64,000 bases of DNA, from assembly GCF_020595095.1 (NCBI RefSeq), contig NZ_JAJDOP010000005.1, positions 186,001 through 250,000 of the forward strand, read 5' to 3'. This stretch comes from Microvirga rosea (GTDB lineage: Bacteria; Pseudomonadota; Alphaproteobacteria; Rhizobiales; Beijerinckiaceae). Numbering within the stretch: the first letter of the stretch is position 1; each line of letters begins with the position of its first letter. Below the pieces are notes generated by a model. It had not been told where the DNA came from. It did not search any database and saw nothing but the letters and a program-made list of their open reading frames with translations. The position numbers and the translations under genes are program-made. Shown here one piece after another: positions 9,058 through 17,374 of the stretch.

Positions 9058-9073
9058 AACTAATATGTTAGTT
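9058..9073. promoter_or_regulatory. Palindromic candidate operator upstream of the second dctP
   Basis: AACTAA-TATG-TTAGTT is a perfect 6+6 inverted repeat about 105 bp upstream of dctP, in the otherwise featureless 360-bp gap 8955-9314. It contains ACTAATAT, also present in the dctP/GntR gap at 5116-5123. On the minus strand a weak -35-like TTGTCG lies about 16 bp before TAACAT within the palindrome, so bound protein would block the promoter. Regulator identity is inferred. Confidence 0.55.
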
Positions 9074-9314
9074 CACTGAAAACCGGCGACAAGTGAAAAG
9101 ATGGATGTGGTGAAAGTTGGGGTGAGGCTCCTTTCCGGAGCCGGGTGCTCTGCTTCAATATTGCAGTAACGACGAGGTCCGACACCACTGCGCCGTCCCG
9201 CTCCGTCACCCTGCAGGCCCGCGGGGCGTGGGTGATGATGGGATGCGCGCAGCAAGCTGCAAGTGTGGCCCTGCGTCCTTGGACCAGAACCTCATCGTAG
9301 CGGGCCTTCGCTGG

Positions 9315-10217
9315 TCAGCGGAGGTAGAACTGGAGCGGAACCGTCAGCGGAATTTGCGCACCAGCCACTTCCGCGGGAGGTGCGGGCAGTGGCGATGCCC
9401 GCTGGATCATGGCGATCGCTTCCTCGTCGATTGCTGCCGATCCAGAACTTCCGACGATTTTGTAGCTCAACACGCGACCGGAGCGGTCGATGACGAAGCT
9501 GAGGCGGACCGTCCCTTCCTCGCGCCGCTGCCGCGCCTCGGCCGGATAGCGCTTGGCCCGATTGAGATGCGCCGACACTGCACCGCGCCAGTTGGCGGGC
9601 GATACGGACGCGGACTCGGACGTTCCCCGTGTCGGCGCGGCTGGCGCCTGGGAGGGAGACGCCGCCGCAGCCGACTCGGCGCGCGGCTTCGATGCCTTTC
9701 GCTCCTTGGTCGGCTCAGGACGGCGCGGGCGCTCCGGTTGTTTCTTCGCCTCGCGGACAGGCGGCTTCGGCGGGGTCTTTTTTTCAACGGGCCGCGGCTC
9801 CGGAAGCACGACGTCGGGCTCCTTCACCGGTGGCGGCGGCGGAGGGGGAAGCTGTGTCGTTTCGACGGGAGCCGGCTCGGGCTCCTCGAACACGGGCTTT
9901 GCCACGTCCGGCAGGGGCGGCATTTGCGGCTCCGGTGGGGCAGCATCCGCGGTCGTCTCGGGAGGTTCGGGCGCAGGCTCGGGCTCGGCATCCGGCGTTG
10001 GGGCGCGCTCGATCTGCGCCGCGGCGGGGGCGACAGGAAGCGGGGCCAACTCAACGAGGATCGCGGGTCCGGCTTCACCGGTGGACGCCACAGGCTGCTG
10101 CTGCCGGACAAGGACCCACGCACCCACCGCGTGAGCGGCGAGCACGATTGCGGCCGCGCCGCCCCAGCGCAGCCATGCGCGCCAACGATCTCCGGCTTCG
10201 CCTCTTCCAGCGCTCAT
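9315..10217 (-). CDS. tonB: Energy transducer TonB
   Basis: 300 residues. One N-terminal membrane anchor (about 17-35, AAAIVLAAHAVGAWVLV) is followed by a long proline/glutamate then proline/lysine-rich periplasmic spacer (about 65-185) and a C-terminal TonB domain with YPAEARQRREEGTVRLSF, IDRSGRVLSYKIVGSSG and PLPAPP. It spans the periplasm and passes inner-membrane energy from ExbB/ExbD to outer-membrane receptors. The start overlaps the exbD stop in ATGA. The TonB-dependent receptor at 14679-16859 is the likely partner. Confidence 0.95.
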   Translation of the reverse strand: MSAGRGEAGDRWRAWLRWGGAAAIVLAAHAVGAWVLVRQQQPVASTGEAGPAILVELAPLPVAPAAAQIERAPTPDAEPEPAPEPPETTADAAPPEPQMPPLPDVAKPVFEEPEPAPVETTQLPPPPPPPVKEPDVVLPEPRPVEKKTPPKPPVREAKKQPERPRRPEPTKERKASKPRAESAAAASPSQAPAAPTRGTSESASVSPANWRGAVSAHLNRAKRYPAEARQRREEGTVRLSFVIDRSGRVLSYKIVGSSGSAAIDEEAIAMIQRASPLPAPPAEVAGAQIPLTVPLQFYLR

Positions 10218-10666
10218 GGCTGCGCCGCGCCTCCCTGGGAGGCAGCCTGCCCTGCTTCAAGGCCAACGAGCGCGATCTTCAAATAGCCAGCATGCCGCAG
10301 AAGATTCATGGTGTCCATGAGATCGCCGTAGGCGACGGACTTGTCAGCCCGCAGGAAGATGCGCTGGTCGCGATCCCCTCTCGTCCGCTGGTCGAGAGCT
10401 GTCGCCAACGCGCCTTTCTCAACCGCCTCGTTGCCGAGCGCCAGCGAGAGGTCACCCTTGACCGTGAGAAAGAGAGGTTCGTCCGGCCGTTGCTGCGGCT
10501 GTGCATTGGAGGACGGCAGATCCACCGACACATCAACCGTCGACAGGGGTGCGGCCACCATGAAGATGATGAGCAGAACCAGGATCACGTCGATGAACGG
10601 CGTGACGTTGATCTCGCTGACCTCGGCGATCTCGTCGTCATGGCTGTCCTTGAGACTGACGCCCAT
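10214..10666 (-). CDS. exbD: Biopolymer transport protein ExbD
   Basis: 150 residues. The single membrane helix follows the conserved INVTPFIDVILVLLIIFMV, which carries the essential helix aspartate. The periplasmic domain has LPSSNAQPQQRP and the ending DLMDTMNLLRHAGYLKIALV. The start at MGVSLKDSHDD is chosen because upstream codons lie within exbB. It is five bases after the exbB stop and overlaps tonB by four bases. Confidence 0.95.
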   Translation of the reverse strand: MGVSLKDSHDDEIAEVSEINVTPFIDVILVLLIIFMVAAPLSTVDVSVDLPSSNAQPQQRPDEPLFLTVKGDLSLALGNEAVEKGALATALDQRTRGDRDQRIFLRADKSVAYGDLMDTMNLLRHAGYLKIALVGLEAGQAASQGGAAQP

Positions 10667-10670
10667 CGAT

Positions 10671-11660
10671 CTACTCCGCCCGACGGGTTCGGGCCACGGA
10701 GGCCGGCGGGAACGCCACGACGGGTGACGCCGAGACCATGCGGCGGTCGAGATCGCGCGAGAGATGGCGCATGACGTCCGCCGACGCATCCGACAGAAGC
10801 GCACGATATCCGGCAATCGCCCGCGCGAAGACGTTGTAGATCACGACCGCCGGAATTGCCGCCACGAGACCGATGGCCGTGGCCAGCAGCGCCTCGGCGA
10901 TACCGGGGGCCACCACGGCCAGATTGGTGGTTTGCGTCTGCGAGATTCCAATGAAGGAATTCATGATTCCCCACACCGTGCCGAACAGGCCGACGAAGGG
11001 CGCTGTCGAGCCGATGGTGGCGAGCACGCCGGTGCCGCGCGTCATCTGACGCCCTGCCCGCGCTTCGATGCGGGAAAGAGAAATGGCAGTCCGCTCCTTG
11101 ATGCCTTCCGGCGGCAGGCTGTCCGAGGCCTTGGCCTCGAGATGCGCTGCCTCGATCAGTGTCGCGACGGGACTCTTTCGCCCTGACGATGCCGCGACCT
11201 GCTCTCTGGCCTGAACCAGGCCGCCTGCCCTGCTCAGCAGGGCCGTTGCCTGACGGACGCGGCGCTTGGCGCCGAGCAGCTCTATTCCTTTGGCAAGCCA
11301 CACGGTCCATGTGACCAAGGACGCGAAGGCCAGTCCCAACATGACGGCCTTTACGACGATGTCGGCCGCCAGGAACATGCCCCACGGGGAAAGATCGTGC
11401 GGAATGCGAATGGACGCGGATGCACTCGGCGTGTTTCGAGACGGTTCGGATGGACTGACGGTCGGCACGCTTTCGGCGGAAGGCGTCGCTGGAACCGCCT
11501 GCTCCGTTTGCGGCGCGAGAGACGCAGCCGGCGGAGTGCCTTGAGCGGATGCGGCACCTGGAAAAGCCACAAGGCCAGCAAGAAGGATCCCCAGCACCAT
11601 CTGCTTCGCCTGGGATGCGGTTACGCCGGGGGTCGATTGGGAACGTACCGCCTGCCTCAT
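10671..11660 (-). CDS. exbB: TonB-system energiser ExbB (MotA/TolQ/ExbB proton channel family)
   Basis: 329 residues. An N-terminal signal-like helix (MVLGILLAGLVAFPGAASAQ) and a low-complexity Pro/Ser region (about 40-95) precede three membrane helices. The family motif LATIGSTAPFVGLFGTVWGI and the C-terminal helix IAEALLATAIGLVAAIPAVV are both clear. The N-terminal extension is the long ExbB form common in alphaproteobacteria. The start may be 11660 or the ATG at 11600. First gene of exbB-exbD-tonB. Confidence 0.94.
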   Translation of the reverse strand: MRQAVRSQSTPGVTASQAKQMVLGILLAGLVAFPGAASAQGTPPAASLAPQTEQAVPATPSAESVPTVSPSEPSRNTPSASASIRIPHDLSPWGMFLAADIVVKAVMLGLAFASLVTWTVWLAKGIELLGAKRRVRQATALLSRAGGLVQAREQVAASSGRKSPVATLIEAAHLEAKASDSLPPEGIKERTAISLSRIEARAGRQMTRGTGVLATIGSTAPFVGLFGTVWGIMNSFIGISQTQTTNLAVVAPGIAEALLATAIGLVAAIPAVVIYNVFARAIAGYRALLSDASADVMRHLSRDLDRRMVSASPVVAFPPASVARTRRAE

Positions 11661-11837
11661 CGTCCAATGTCTCCGCGCAATCCACTGCGAATGGATCCAA
11701 GCGGATGAGCGCTGCGATATTTGCGCAGGTCTCCCGTGCTTGCGTTCGCCATCTTTGCGAAACGAACTCGATCCTGGAGCGGGTAATTAGACCGCACGAT
11801 AGACGCATTCAAGCATTTTCACGAATATACGATGAAC

Positions 11838-11854
11838 TATAGAGGACTTCTAAA
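11838..11854. promoter_or_regulatory. Iron-control-element-like palindrome upstream of exbB
   Basis: The 17-mer TATAGAGGACTTCTAAA matches the rhizobial Irr-binding ICE consensus TTTAGAA-N3-TTCTAAA at 12 of 14 defined positions. A weaker copy, TTTAGAGCAATTAAAAA (11868-11884), lies 13 bp further on. Both are in the AT-rich 333-bp gap between the ABC exporter and exbB, about 180 bp upstream of exbB. Gene context (siderophore uptake) supports iron control, but no Irr, RirA or Fur gene is in the window. Confidence 0.5.
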
Positions 11855-11993
11855 CTAAAATGGCTGCTTTAGAGCAATTAAAAACTAGCTAAATCTGGCC
11901 GCTACGCTGGAGGCGACTGCAATGTTCTTGATACTTGCTGAATTGAAGCATCGCGGCGATACGCGGCATTCTACTGCAGCCATGAGTACCGCC

Positions 11994-13715
11994 TTATCCG
12001 AACTGGGCTTCACTGAGGCGCTTGTATATTCCGCCAGCCGCCAGCAGCGCGTCATGCGTTCCCTGTTCGACGATGCCGCCCCGGTCGATCACGGCGATCC
12101 GGTCCGCATTCACGATCGTTGCAAGCCGGTGCGCGATGACCAGGGTCGTGCGCCCTTGGGACAACTCCGCAAGAGCCTGCTGGATGGCCCGTTCGGTTTC
12201 CGTGTCGAGAGCGGAAGTCGCCTCGTCGAGGATGAGGATCGGCGGGTTCTTGAGAAAAATCCGCGCGATGGCGAGACGCTGCTTCTGCCCTCCGGACAGT
12301 TTGACGCCGCGCTCGCCGATCACCGTGTCGAGCCCTTCCGGCAAGGATGCAATCACCTGATCAAGGCGCGCTCTGCGCGCGGCGTCGAGAATATCCGCTT
12401 CGGTCGCGTCGAGACGCCCATAGGCGATATTCTCACGGATCGTTCCGGCGAAGAGGAACACGTCCTGTTGGACGATCCCGATCTGGCTGCGCAAGGACTG
12501 AAGCGTCATGTCGCGAATATCGATGCCGTCGATGGAGATGACGCCGCTATCGACCTCGTAGAAGCGCGGCAGGAGCGAACAGATCGTCGTCTTTCCGGCT
12601 CCGGAAGGGCCCACGAAAGCAACGGTCTCACCGGCGCGAATGGACAGGTTCAATCCGCCGAGGATCTCCCTGCCTGCCGCATAAGCGAAGCGGACATCGT
12701 CGTACCGGATATTTCCCTGCAGCCTTTCGACCGGCCGCGCGCCCGGCCGGTCGGCGATATCGGGACGCGTTTCCAGAAACGAAACGTATCGCCGAAAACC
12801 CGCAAAGCCTTTCGGATAGGTCTCGATCACCGAATTGATTTTCTCGATCGGGCGAAAAAAGACGCCGACCAGGAGCAGGAAGCCCACAAAGCCTCCGGCG
12901 CTGAGCTCTCCGGTAATCACGAAGTAACTGCCCGCCACCATCACGGTCATCTGAATGAGCCGCATGCTCAGGTAGCTGAGGGAGGTCGAGGCCGCCATGA
13001 TCTTGTAGGCTTCGAGCTTCGTCGTGCGGTAGCTCTGATTGTCCCGTGCGAACAAGCGCCGCTCGTGATCCTCGTTGGCGAAAGCCTGGACCACGCGTAT
13101 GCCGCCGACATTTTCCTCGATGCGAGCGTTGAAGTCTCCGACCCGCCCGTAGAGAGCCTGCCAGTTCCGGGTCATGCGCCCGCCGTAACGGGTGGTCAGC
13201 CAAGCGGTGAGCGGCACCACGAGCGCCGTGATGAGTGCAAGCTTCACGCTCACCGTAAACATGATGAGGAACGCGCCCACAAGGGTCATAATGGCAATGA
13301 AAAGATCTTCGGGTCCGTGGTGAGCCACTTCCCCGATCTCCTCGAGATCCTTGGTCAGCCGCGCCACGAGATGACCGGTCTTCTGATTGTCGAAGAACCC
13401 GAATGACAGCTTTTGGAGATGATCGAACGCCTTGCGCCGCATCTCGGTTTCGATGTTGATCCCGAGCATGTGCCCCCAGTAGGTCACGATCGCCATCAAA
13501 CCTGCATTGAGGACGTAGATCGCCAGGAGCCCCGCCGAGGCGAGTGTGATGAGCCCCCACTCGCCGGTCGGCAGCAGGCTATCGATGAACAGCTTGACGG
13601 CGATTGGGAAGCCAAGCTCGAGGACACCGGATGCGACCGCGCAGGAAAAATCGAGGATGAACAATCCGCGATGGGGGCGGTAATACTCAAAGAAGCGTTG
13701 AAGCACGGAACGCAT
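11994..13715 (-). CDS. ABC exporter, fused membrane and ATPase domains
   Basis: 573 residues with the exporter half-transporter layout: six membrane helices (about 15-310), then an ATPase domain with Walker A GPSGAGKTTIC near residue 370, signature LSGGQKQRLAIAR and Walker B ILILDEATSALD. It would work as a homodimer in the inner membrane. It lies 107 bp downstream of fhuC in the same direction inside the iron island, so a siderophore- or haem-related export role is possible. Sequence alone does not separate this from lipid or drug export. Confidence 0.85.
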   Translation of the reverse strand: MRSVLQRFFEYYRPHRGLFILDFSCAVASGVLELGFPIAVKLFIDSLLPTGEWGLITLASAGLLAIYVLNAGLMAIVTYWGHMLGINIETEMRRKAFDHLQKLSFGFFDNQKTGHLVARLTKDLEEIGEVAHHGPEDLFIAIMTLVGAFLIMFTVSVKLALITALVVPLTAWLTTRYGGRMTRNWQALYGRVGDFNARIEENVGGIRVVQAFANEDHERRLFARDNQSYRTTKLEAYKIMAASTSLSYLSMRLIQMTVMVAGSYFVITGELSAGGFVGFLLLVGVFFRPIEKINSVIETYPKGFAGFRRYVSFLETRPDIADRPGARPVERLQGNIRYDDVRFAYAAGREILGGLNLSIRAGETVAFVGPSGAGKTTICSLLPRFYEVDSGVISIDGIDIRDMTLQSLRSQIGIVQQDVFLFAGTIRENIAYGRLDATEADILDAARRARLDQVIASLPEGLDTVIGERGVKLSGGQKQRLAIARIFLKNPPILILDEATSALDTETERAIQQALAELSQGRTTLVIAHRLATIVNADRIAVIDRGGIVEQGTHDALLAAGGIYKRLSEAQFG

Positions 13716-13822
13716 GGCGGCCTATGATGATCAGGAATCCGGCCCGCGAGGATGCAAGGCACCCTCGTCGCGGAAGGCAGAACTAGGTAGCGCCGTTGGC
13801 TGATGCCAGCAAGTAAACTCTG

Positions 13823-14638
13823 TCAGCGGACGAAACTGATGGGCTGACCTGTCGTGGGATGCGCCATCACGTCCATGGCGATGCCGTAAATGACTTGCAG
13901 CTGCGCCGGCGTCACGATTTCCGCCGGCGTGCCACGAGCGATCAGGCGGCCATTCTGCAATGCGATGATCTCATCGCAGAACCGCGCCGCCATGTTCACA
14001 TCGTGCAGCACGACGACAACGCTCAAACCGCGCTCGGCCGACAAGCGGCGAACCAGAGACAGCACCTCGACCTGGTGAGCCACGTCCAGGGCCGAGATCG
14101 GCTCGTCGAGGAGCAGGCATTCGGCATCCTGCGCCACCAGCATGGCAAGCCAGGCCCTTTGGCGCTCGCCTCCCGACAGGGTATCCACGAGGCGCTCGGC
14201 CATGGGCTCGATGCCCGTCAGGTTCATCGCCTCCAGGACCTTCTCGCGATCGGCAGCGGCGAACCTGCCGAGCGCTCCATGCCAGGGATAGCGGCCCAGC
14301 GCGACGAGTTCCTTCACAAGAAGACCCGATGCCTGAGGCATCTGCTGCGGCAGATAGGCGACCATTCGGGCGAAGGACCGGCTGCCCCATTCATGCAGGG
14401 CCTTTCCGTGGAACGAGATCCGGCCTCCGGTGGGCGCCTGCTGGCGCGCGAGCAGCTTGATAAGGGTCGATTTGCCTGAACCGTTGTGACCGACGAGACC
14501 GATCACACGCTGTCTCTGCAAGGGCAGGCTCAAGGGCCCCAACAAGGTTCTGTCCTGAACCGCAAAGCTCACGGAATCGAGTTCGAACAGGACCGCCGCC
14601 CCGGAGGGCGACGGAGCTTGTTTCGTGCCGGGCGACAT
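13823..14638 (-). CDS. Iron-siderophore ABC transporter ATP-binding protein (FhuC/FepC family)
   Basis: 271 residues. It has Walker A GHNGSGKSTLIKLL near residue 50, the FhuC-family LPQQMPQASGLLVKELVALG, signature LSGGERQRAWLAMLVAQD and Walker B LLLDEPISALD. It powers the FhuB-like permease encoded at 18270. ATG at 14638 is preferred over GTG 14668 because AGGA sits six bases upstream. It follows the receptor gene by 40 bp. Confidence 0.92.
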   Translation of the reverse strand: MSPGTKQAPSPSGAAVLFELDSVSFAVQDRTLLGPLSLPLQRQRVIGLVGHNGSGKSTLIKLLARQQAPTGGRISFHGKALHEWGSRSFARMVAYLPQQMPQASGLLVKELVALGRYPWHGALGRFAAADREKVLEAMNLTGIEPMAERLVDTLSGGERQRAWLAMLVAQDAECLLLDEPISALDVAHQVEVLSLVRRLSAERGLSVVVVLHDVNMAARFCDEIIALQNGRLIARGTPAEIVTPAQLQVIYGIAMDVMAHPTTGQPISFVR

Positions 14639-14678
14639 GAACGTCCTGATCCTGGAGACGCTGTTCACGGGCGATCCG

Positions 14679-16859
14679 TCACCACTTGTAGCTTGCCTTC
14701 AGGGTCGCCACACGTCCCGCCCCGTAATTGCAGGTGTACTGCGTTTGGCAGGACGACACATACTCACGATCGAAAATGTTGTTGACGTTCAGCGCAATCG
14801 TAAAGTTATCGTAGGTGTAGCGGATAGCGGCATCGAACACGGTTGATGACGGGACCTTCAGCAGGTTCTCGTTGTCCGCGTAGGAGAAGCCGTTGTAACG
14901 GACGCCTGCCCCGAAGCCCAAGCCTTTGAACATGCCGTCCTGCACCGTGTAGTCGAGCCAGGTCGACGCGATGAACTCGGGCACGACGTTCGGGCGCTTG
15001 CCGATCAGGGCAAGGTTGCTGTCCTTCGTGATCTCGATGTTATAGGCCGTGACCGACGCGACGGCCTTCAGACCCTTGCCGATGTTGGCCTGGCCCTCGA
15101 TTTCGAAACCGCGGGATCGGACTTCGCCGAGCTGGGCCTGGAAGAACACGTTGGTGGGATCCGTGGTCAGGGTGTTCTGGCGTGTCAGGTCGAACAGCGC
15201 AGCGGTGATCAGTCCGTCGAAGGAGGTCGGCTTGTACTTGAGACCCACTTCGTACTGCTGCCCCGTCTCCGGCTCGAACGCGCGGCCGCGCACATCGGAG
15301 CCGATCAGTGGGTTGAACGAACGGGACACCGCCACATACGGCACGAGGCCGTTGGCGAATTCATATCCCAGTCCGGCACGCCCGCTGAATTCCCCGGTGT
15401 TTTCCGAGAAGTTTGCCGCGCCGACCTTGTCCGTGCTGTTCATAGTGACGCGGTCATAGCGTCCGTTCAGGGTCGCGATCCAACCTCCGAGACGGATCTG
15501 ATCCTGCGCATAGAACCCGAGCTGATTCATGGTCAGGTTCTGATCCAGGTAGGGCACGGCCGGGCCTTGCGGCGCACCGTAGATGGGATTGACGGCACTG
15601 ATCGGCGTCCCGCCGCCCGATGCCTGGATGTGATCGATGTTGTAGTATTTGTAGTCCAACCCCAGCAGCAATGTGTGATTGAGGGGACCGGTGCCGAACT
15701 TGGCTTCCGCCTGATTGTCGAGGCTCAGGGTATTGACCACCGTATGGTGGTTGAAGCCGATCCGGTAGAGCAGGAAGTCGGGGCCGAAGGGAACAGGTCC
15801 GGGGAAGCCGGTCGCCGGATCCAGATAGCCATAGGGATAAGGCCCGCGCTCCTTGGAGTCCGTGCGGGCGTAGCGGAAATTCTGTCGAACCGTCCACACA
15901 TCGTTGATGTCGTGCTTGAACTCGTATCCGAGCATGGCCTGCTGGCGCCGGTAAAGATCGACGCCCGGCTCATCATAGTAGAAGCGCCGCGAAATCCGCC
16001 CGAAGGGAGCGGGCACGACGGTACCGACATACGGCAGGAAACCGCCCGTATGCTTGAGATCAATGTATTGATAGGAGCTGAGCAGGGTCAGCTCGGTGCC
16101 CGCGTTGGGGCGAAGCGTGAAGGCGGGAGCGATCACGCCGCGAAAATCATCGGCCTTGCGGGTCTCCCATCCGCCGCCGGACAGCTTTCCGGTGAGGCGG
16201 TAGGACCAGATCTTGTCCTTGTCGAGGGCGCCGCCGAAGTCGAAGGCCCCATAGCCGTTGCCCCAGCTGTTGATGCCGGCCTCGATATAGCGGAGGGGCT
16301 CGGTGGTCGGACGCTTGCTGACCAGGTTGACGATGCCGCCGGATGCGCTGCCGCCGTAGAGCGCCGAAGCCGGCCCCTTCAGCACTTCGATGCGCTCGAG
16401 AACGAACGGGTCGATATAGAACCCGCCGAAGCCGTACTGATAAAGTGGCAGATTGTTCAGGAAGACGCCGGTCTGTCCGGCGTCGAAGCCGCGGATGTAG
16501 AACCAGTCCGTATCGGAATCGAGGCCGAAGGGCTGGGCATAGACACCGGCGGTGTAGCGCAGCGCCTCGTCGACCTTCTGAACCTGGCGATCCTCCATTT
16601 CCTCGCGGCCGATCACGGAGACGGCCTGGGGAATTTGCTCGATCGGGGTATCGGTCTTCGAACCCGTCGCGGTGCGCGACGGGACATAGCCGTTGATCGG
16701 GCCGGTCGCGGATCCGCCCTGTCCTTCGACGGTGACGGTATCGAGGGCGATTTCTCCCGATGCCCCTTGGACCTGCGCGAGAGCCGGACCGGCGATCCCC
16801 ATCACAGCCACAAGCGAAAACAGGCTCACGCCCATGCTCAACAGATGACGACCACTCAT
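14679..16859 (-). CDS. TonB-dependent siderophore receptor
   Basis: 726 residues of the ferrichrome/FpvA-type receptor family. A signal peptide (SLFSLVAVMGIAGPALAQ) is followed by a TonB-box-like EIALDTVTVEG, a plug domain (DTPIEQIPQAVSVIGREEM and IEVLKGPASALYGGSASGG), and a 22-strand barrel ending in a terminal tryptophan (ATLKASYKW), as required for outer-membrane assembly. Two cysteines near the C-terminus (SCQTQYTC) could form a disulphide. The ATG at 16859 is used because GAGGGGCG lies just upstream. Its ligand is probably a ferric hydroxamate-type siderophore, but this is not certain. Confidence 0.94.
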   Translation of the reverse strand: MSGRHLLSMGVSLFSLVAVMGIAGPALAQVQGASGEIALDTVTVEGQGGSATGPINGYVPSRTATGSKTDTPIEQIPQAVSVIGREEMEDRQVQKVDEALRYTAGVYAQPFGLDSDTDWFYIRGFDAGQTGVFLNNLPLYQYGFGGFYIDPFVLERIEVLKGPASALYGGSASGGIVNLVSKRPTTEPLRYIEAGINSWGNGYGAFDFGGALDKDKIWSYRLTGKLSGGGWETRKADDFRGVIAPAFTLRPNAGTELTLLSSYQYIDLKHTGGFLPYVGTVVPAPFGRISRRFYYDEPGVDLYRRQQAMLGYEFKHDINDVWTVRQNFRYARTDSKERGPYPYGYLDPATGFPGPVPFGPDFLLYRIGFNHHTVVNTLSLDNQAEAKFGTGPLNHTLLLGLDYKYYNIDHIQASGGGTPISAVNPIYGAPQGPAVPYLDQNLTMNQLGFYAQDQIRLGGWIATLNGRYDRVTMNSTDKVGAANFSENTGEFSGRAGLGYEFANGLVPYVAVSRSFNPLIGSDVRGRAFEPETGQQYEVGLKYKPTSFDGLITAALFDLTRQNTLTTDPTNVFFQAQLGEVRSRGFEIEGQANIGKGLKAVASVTAYNIEITKDSNLALIGKRPNVVPEFIASTWLDYTVQDGMFKGLGFGAGVRYNGFSYADNENLLKVPSSTVFDAAIRYTYDNFTIALNVNNIFDREYVSSCQTQYTCNYGAGRVATLKASYKW

Positions 16860-16963
16860 CACGCGCCCCTCGGCCTTTCGCCAACATTGCGGCCCTCGAC
16901 AGAGCCCAAACCGCTATGGGCGCTTTGACTATGGCGATGCTCTTGAATACGCAACAACTATGT

Positions 16964-16980
16964 TTTTGAATTCATCTAAA
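16964..16980. promoter_or_regulatory. Iron-control-element-like site in the receptor/fhuD divergent region
   Basis: TTTTGAATTCATCTAAA matches TTTAGAA-N3-TTCTAAA at 12 of 14 positions, about 105 bp upstream of the receptor start. A perfect half-site TTTAGAA is at 17018-17024. The 515-bp divergent gap (16860-17374) has no gene; its AT content is well above its surroundings. Iron regulation is inferred from motif and context. Confidence 0.45.
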
Positions 16981-17125
16981 CTACAGATTATCAATCAATA
17001 CCCATGAAGAAACTCTATTTAGAACAGATATAATCTAGAGGATTTGTGCTGCGCCGCTCCGCCCGCGGCCCTCAGGCATGGCATGCGCCTGCGGAACAGA
17101 CCGAATTCTTTTCGGCGAGCCGTAG

Positions 17126-17142
17126 TTTGGAAAACTTCCAAG
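17126..17142. promoter_or_regulatory. Second palindrome in the receptor/fhuD region
   Basis: TTTGGAAAACTTCCAAG contains a perfect inverted repeat TTGGAA-AAC-TTCCAA with the same 6+3+6 geometry as an ICE core. It differs from the ICE consensus by a paired A-to-G/T-to-C change, so dyad symmetry is kept. It lies about 235 bp before fhuD and could be an operator for either side. Confidence 0.4.
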
Positions 17143-17374
17143 TTGATGATCGATATGGAATTTTATCGATTTTTTGATTGACGATCATGAGATTGCAGTT
17201 CATTCAGTGCCGCGATCTCATGAGGACGACTGAGCAGAGGCCTGCTGACGGCGACTTGCGAAAATGGAAGCATTTGGTCGAATGAGTGCTCTATCCACGC
17301 AGTATTCGGCTTCAGTTCTAAAAGTATAAATGTCCCGGCACCCCTGACAACAATTTCCTTCGAGCTGGACATTC

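Noticed and set aside
11922-13406. 494-residue plus-strand frame opposite the ABC exporter
   Set aside because: Antisense of conserved ATPase motifs, with no recognisable protein features.
17306-17322. Iron-control-element site just before fhuD
   Set aside because: Only the right half TTCTAAA is present; the left half does not match.
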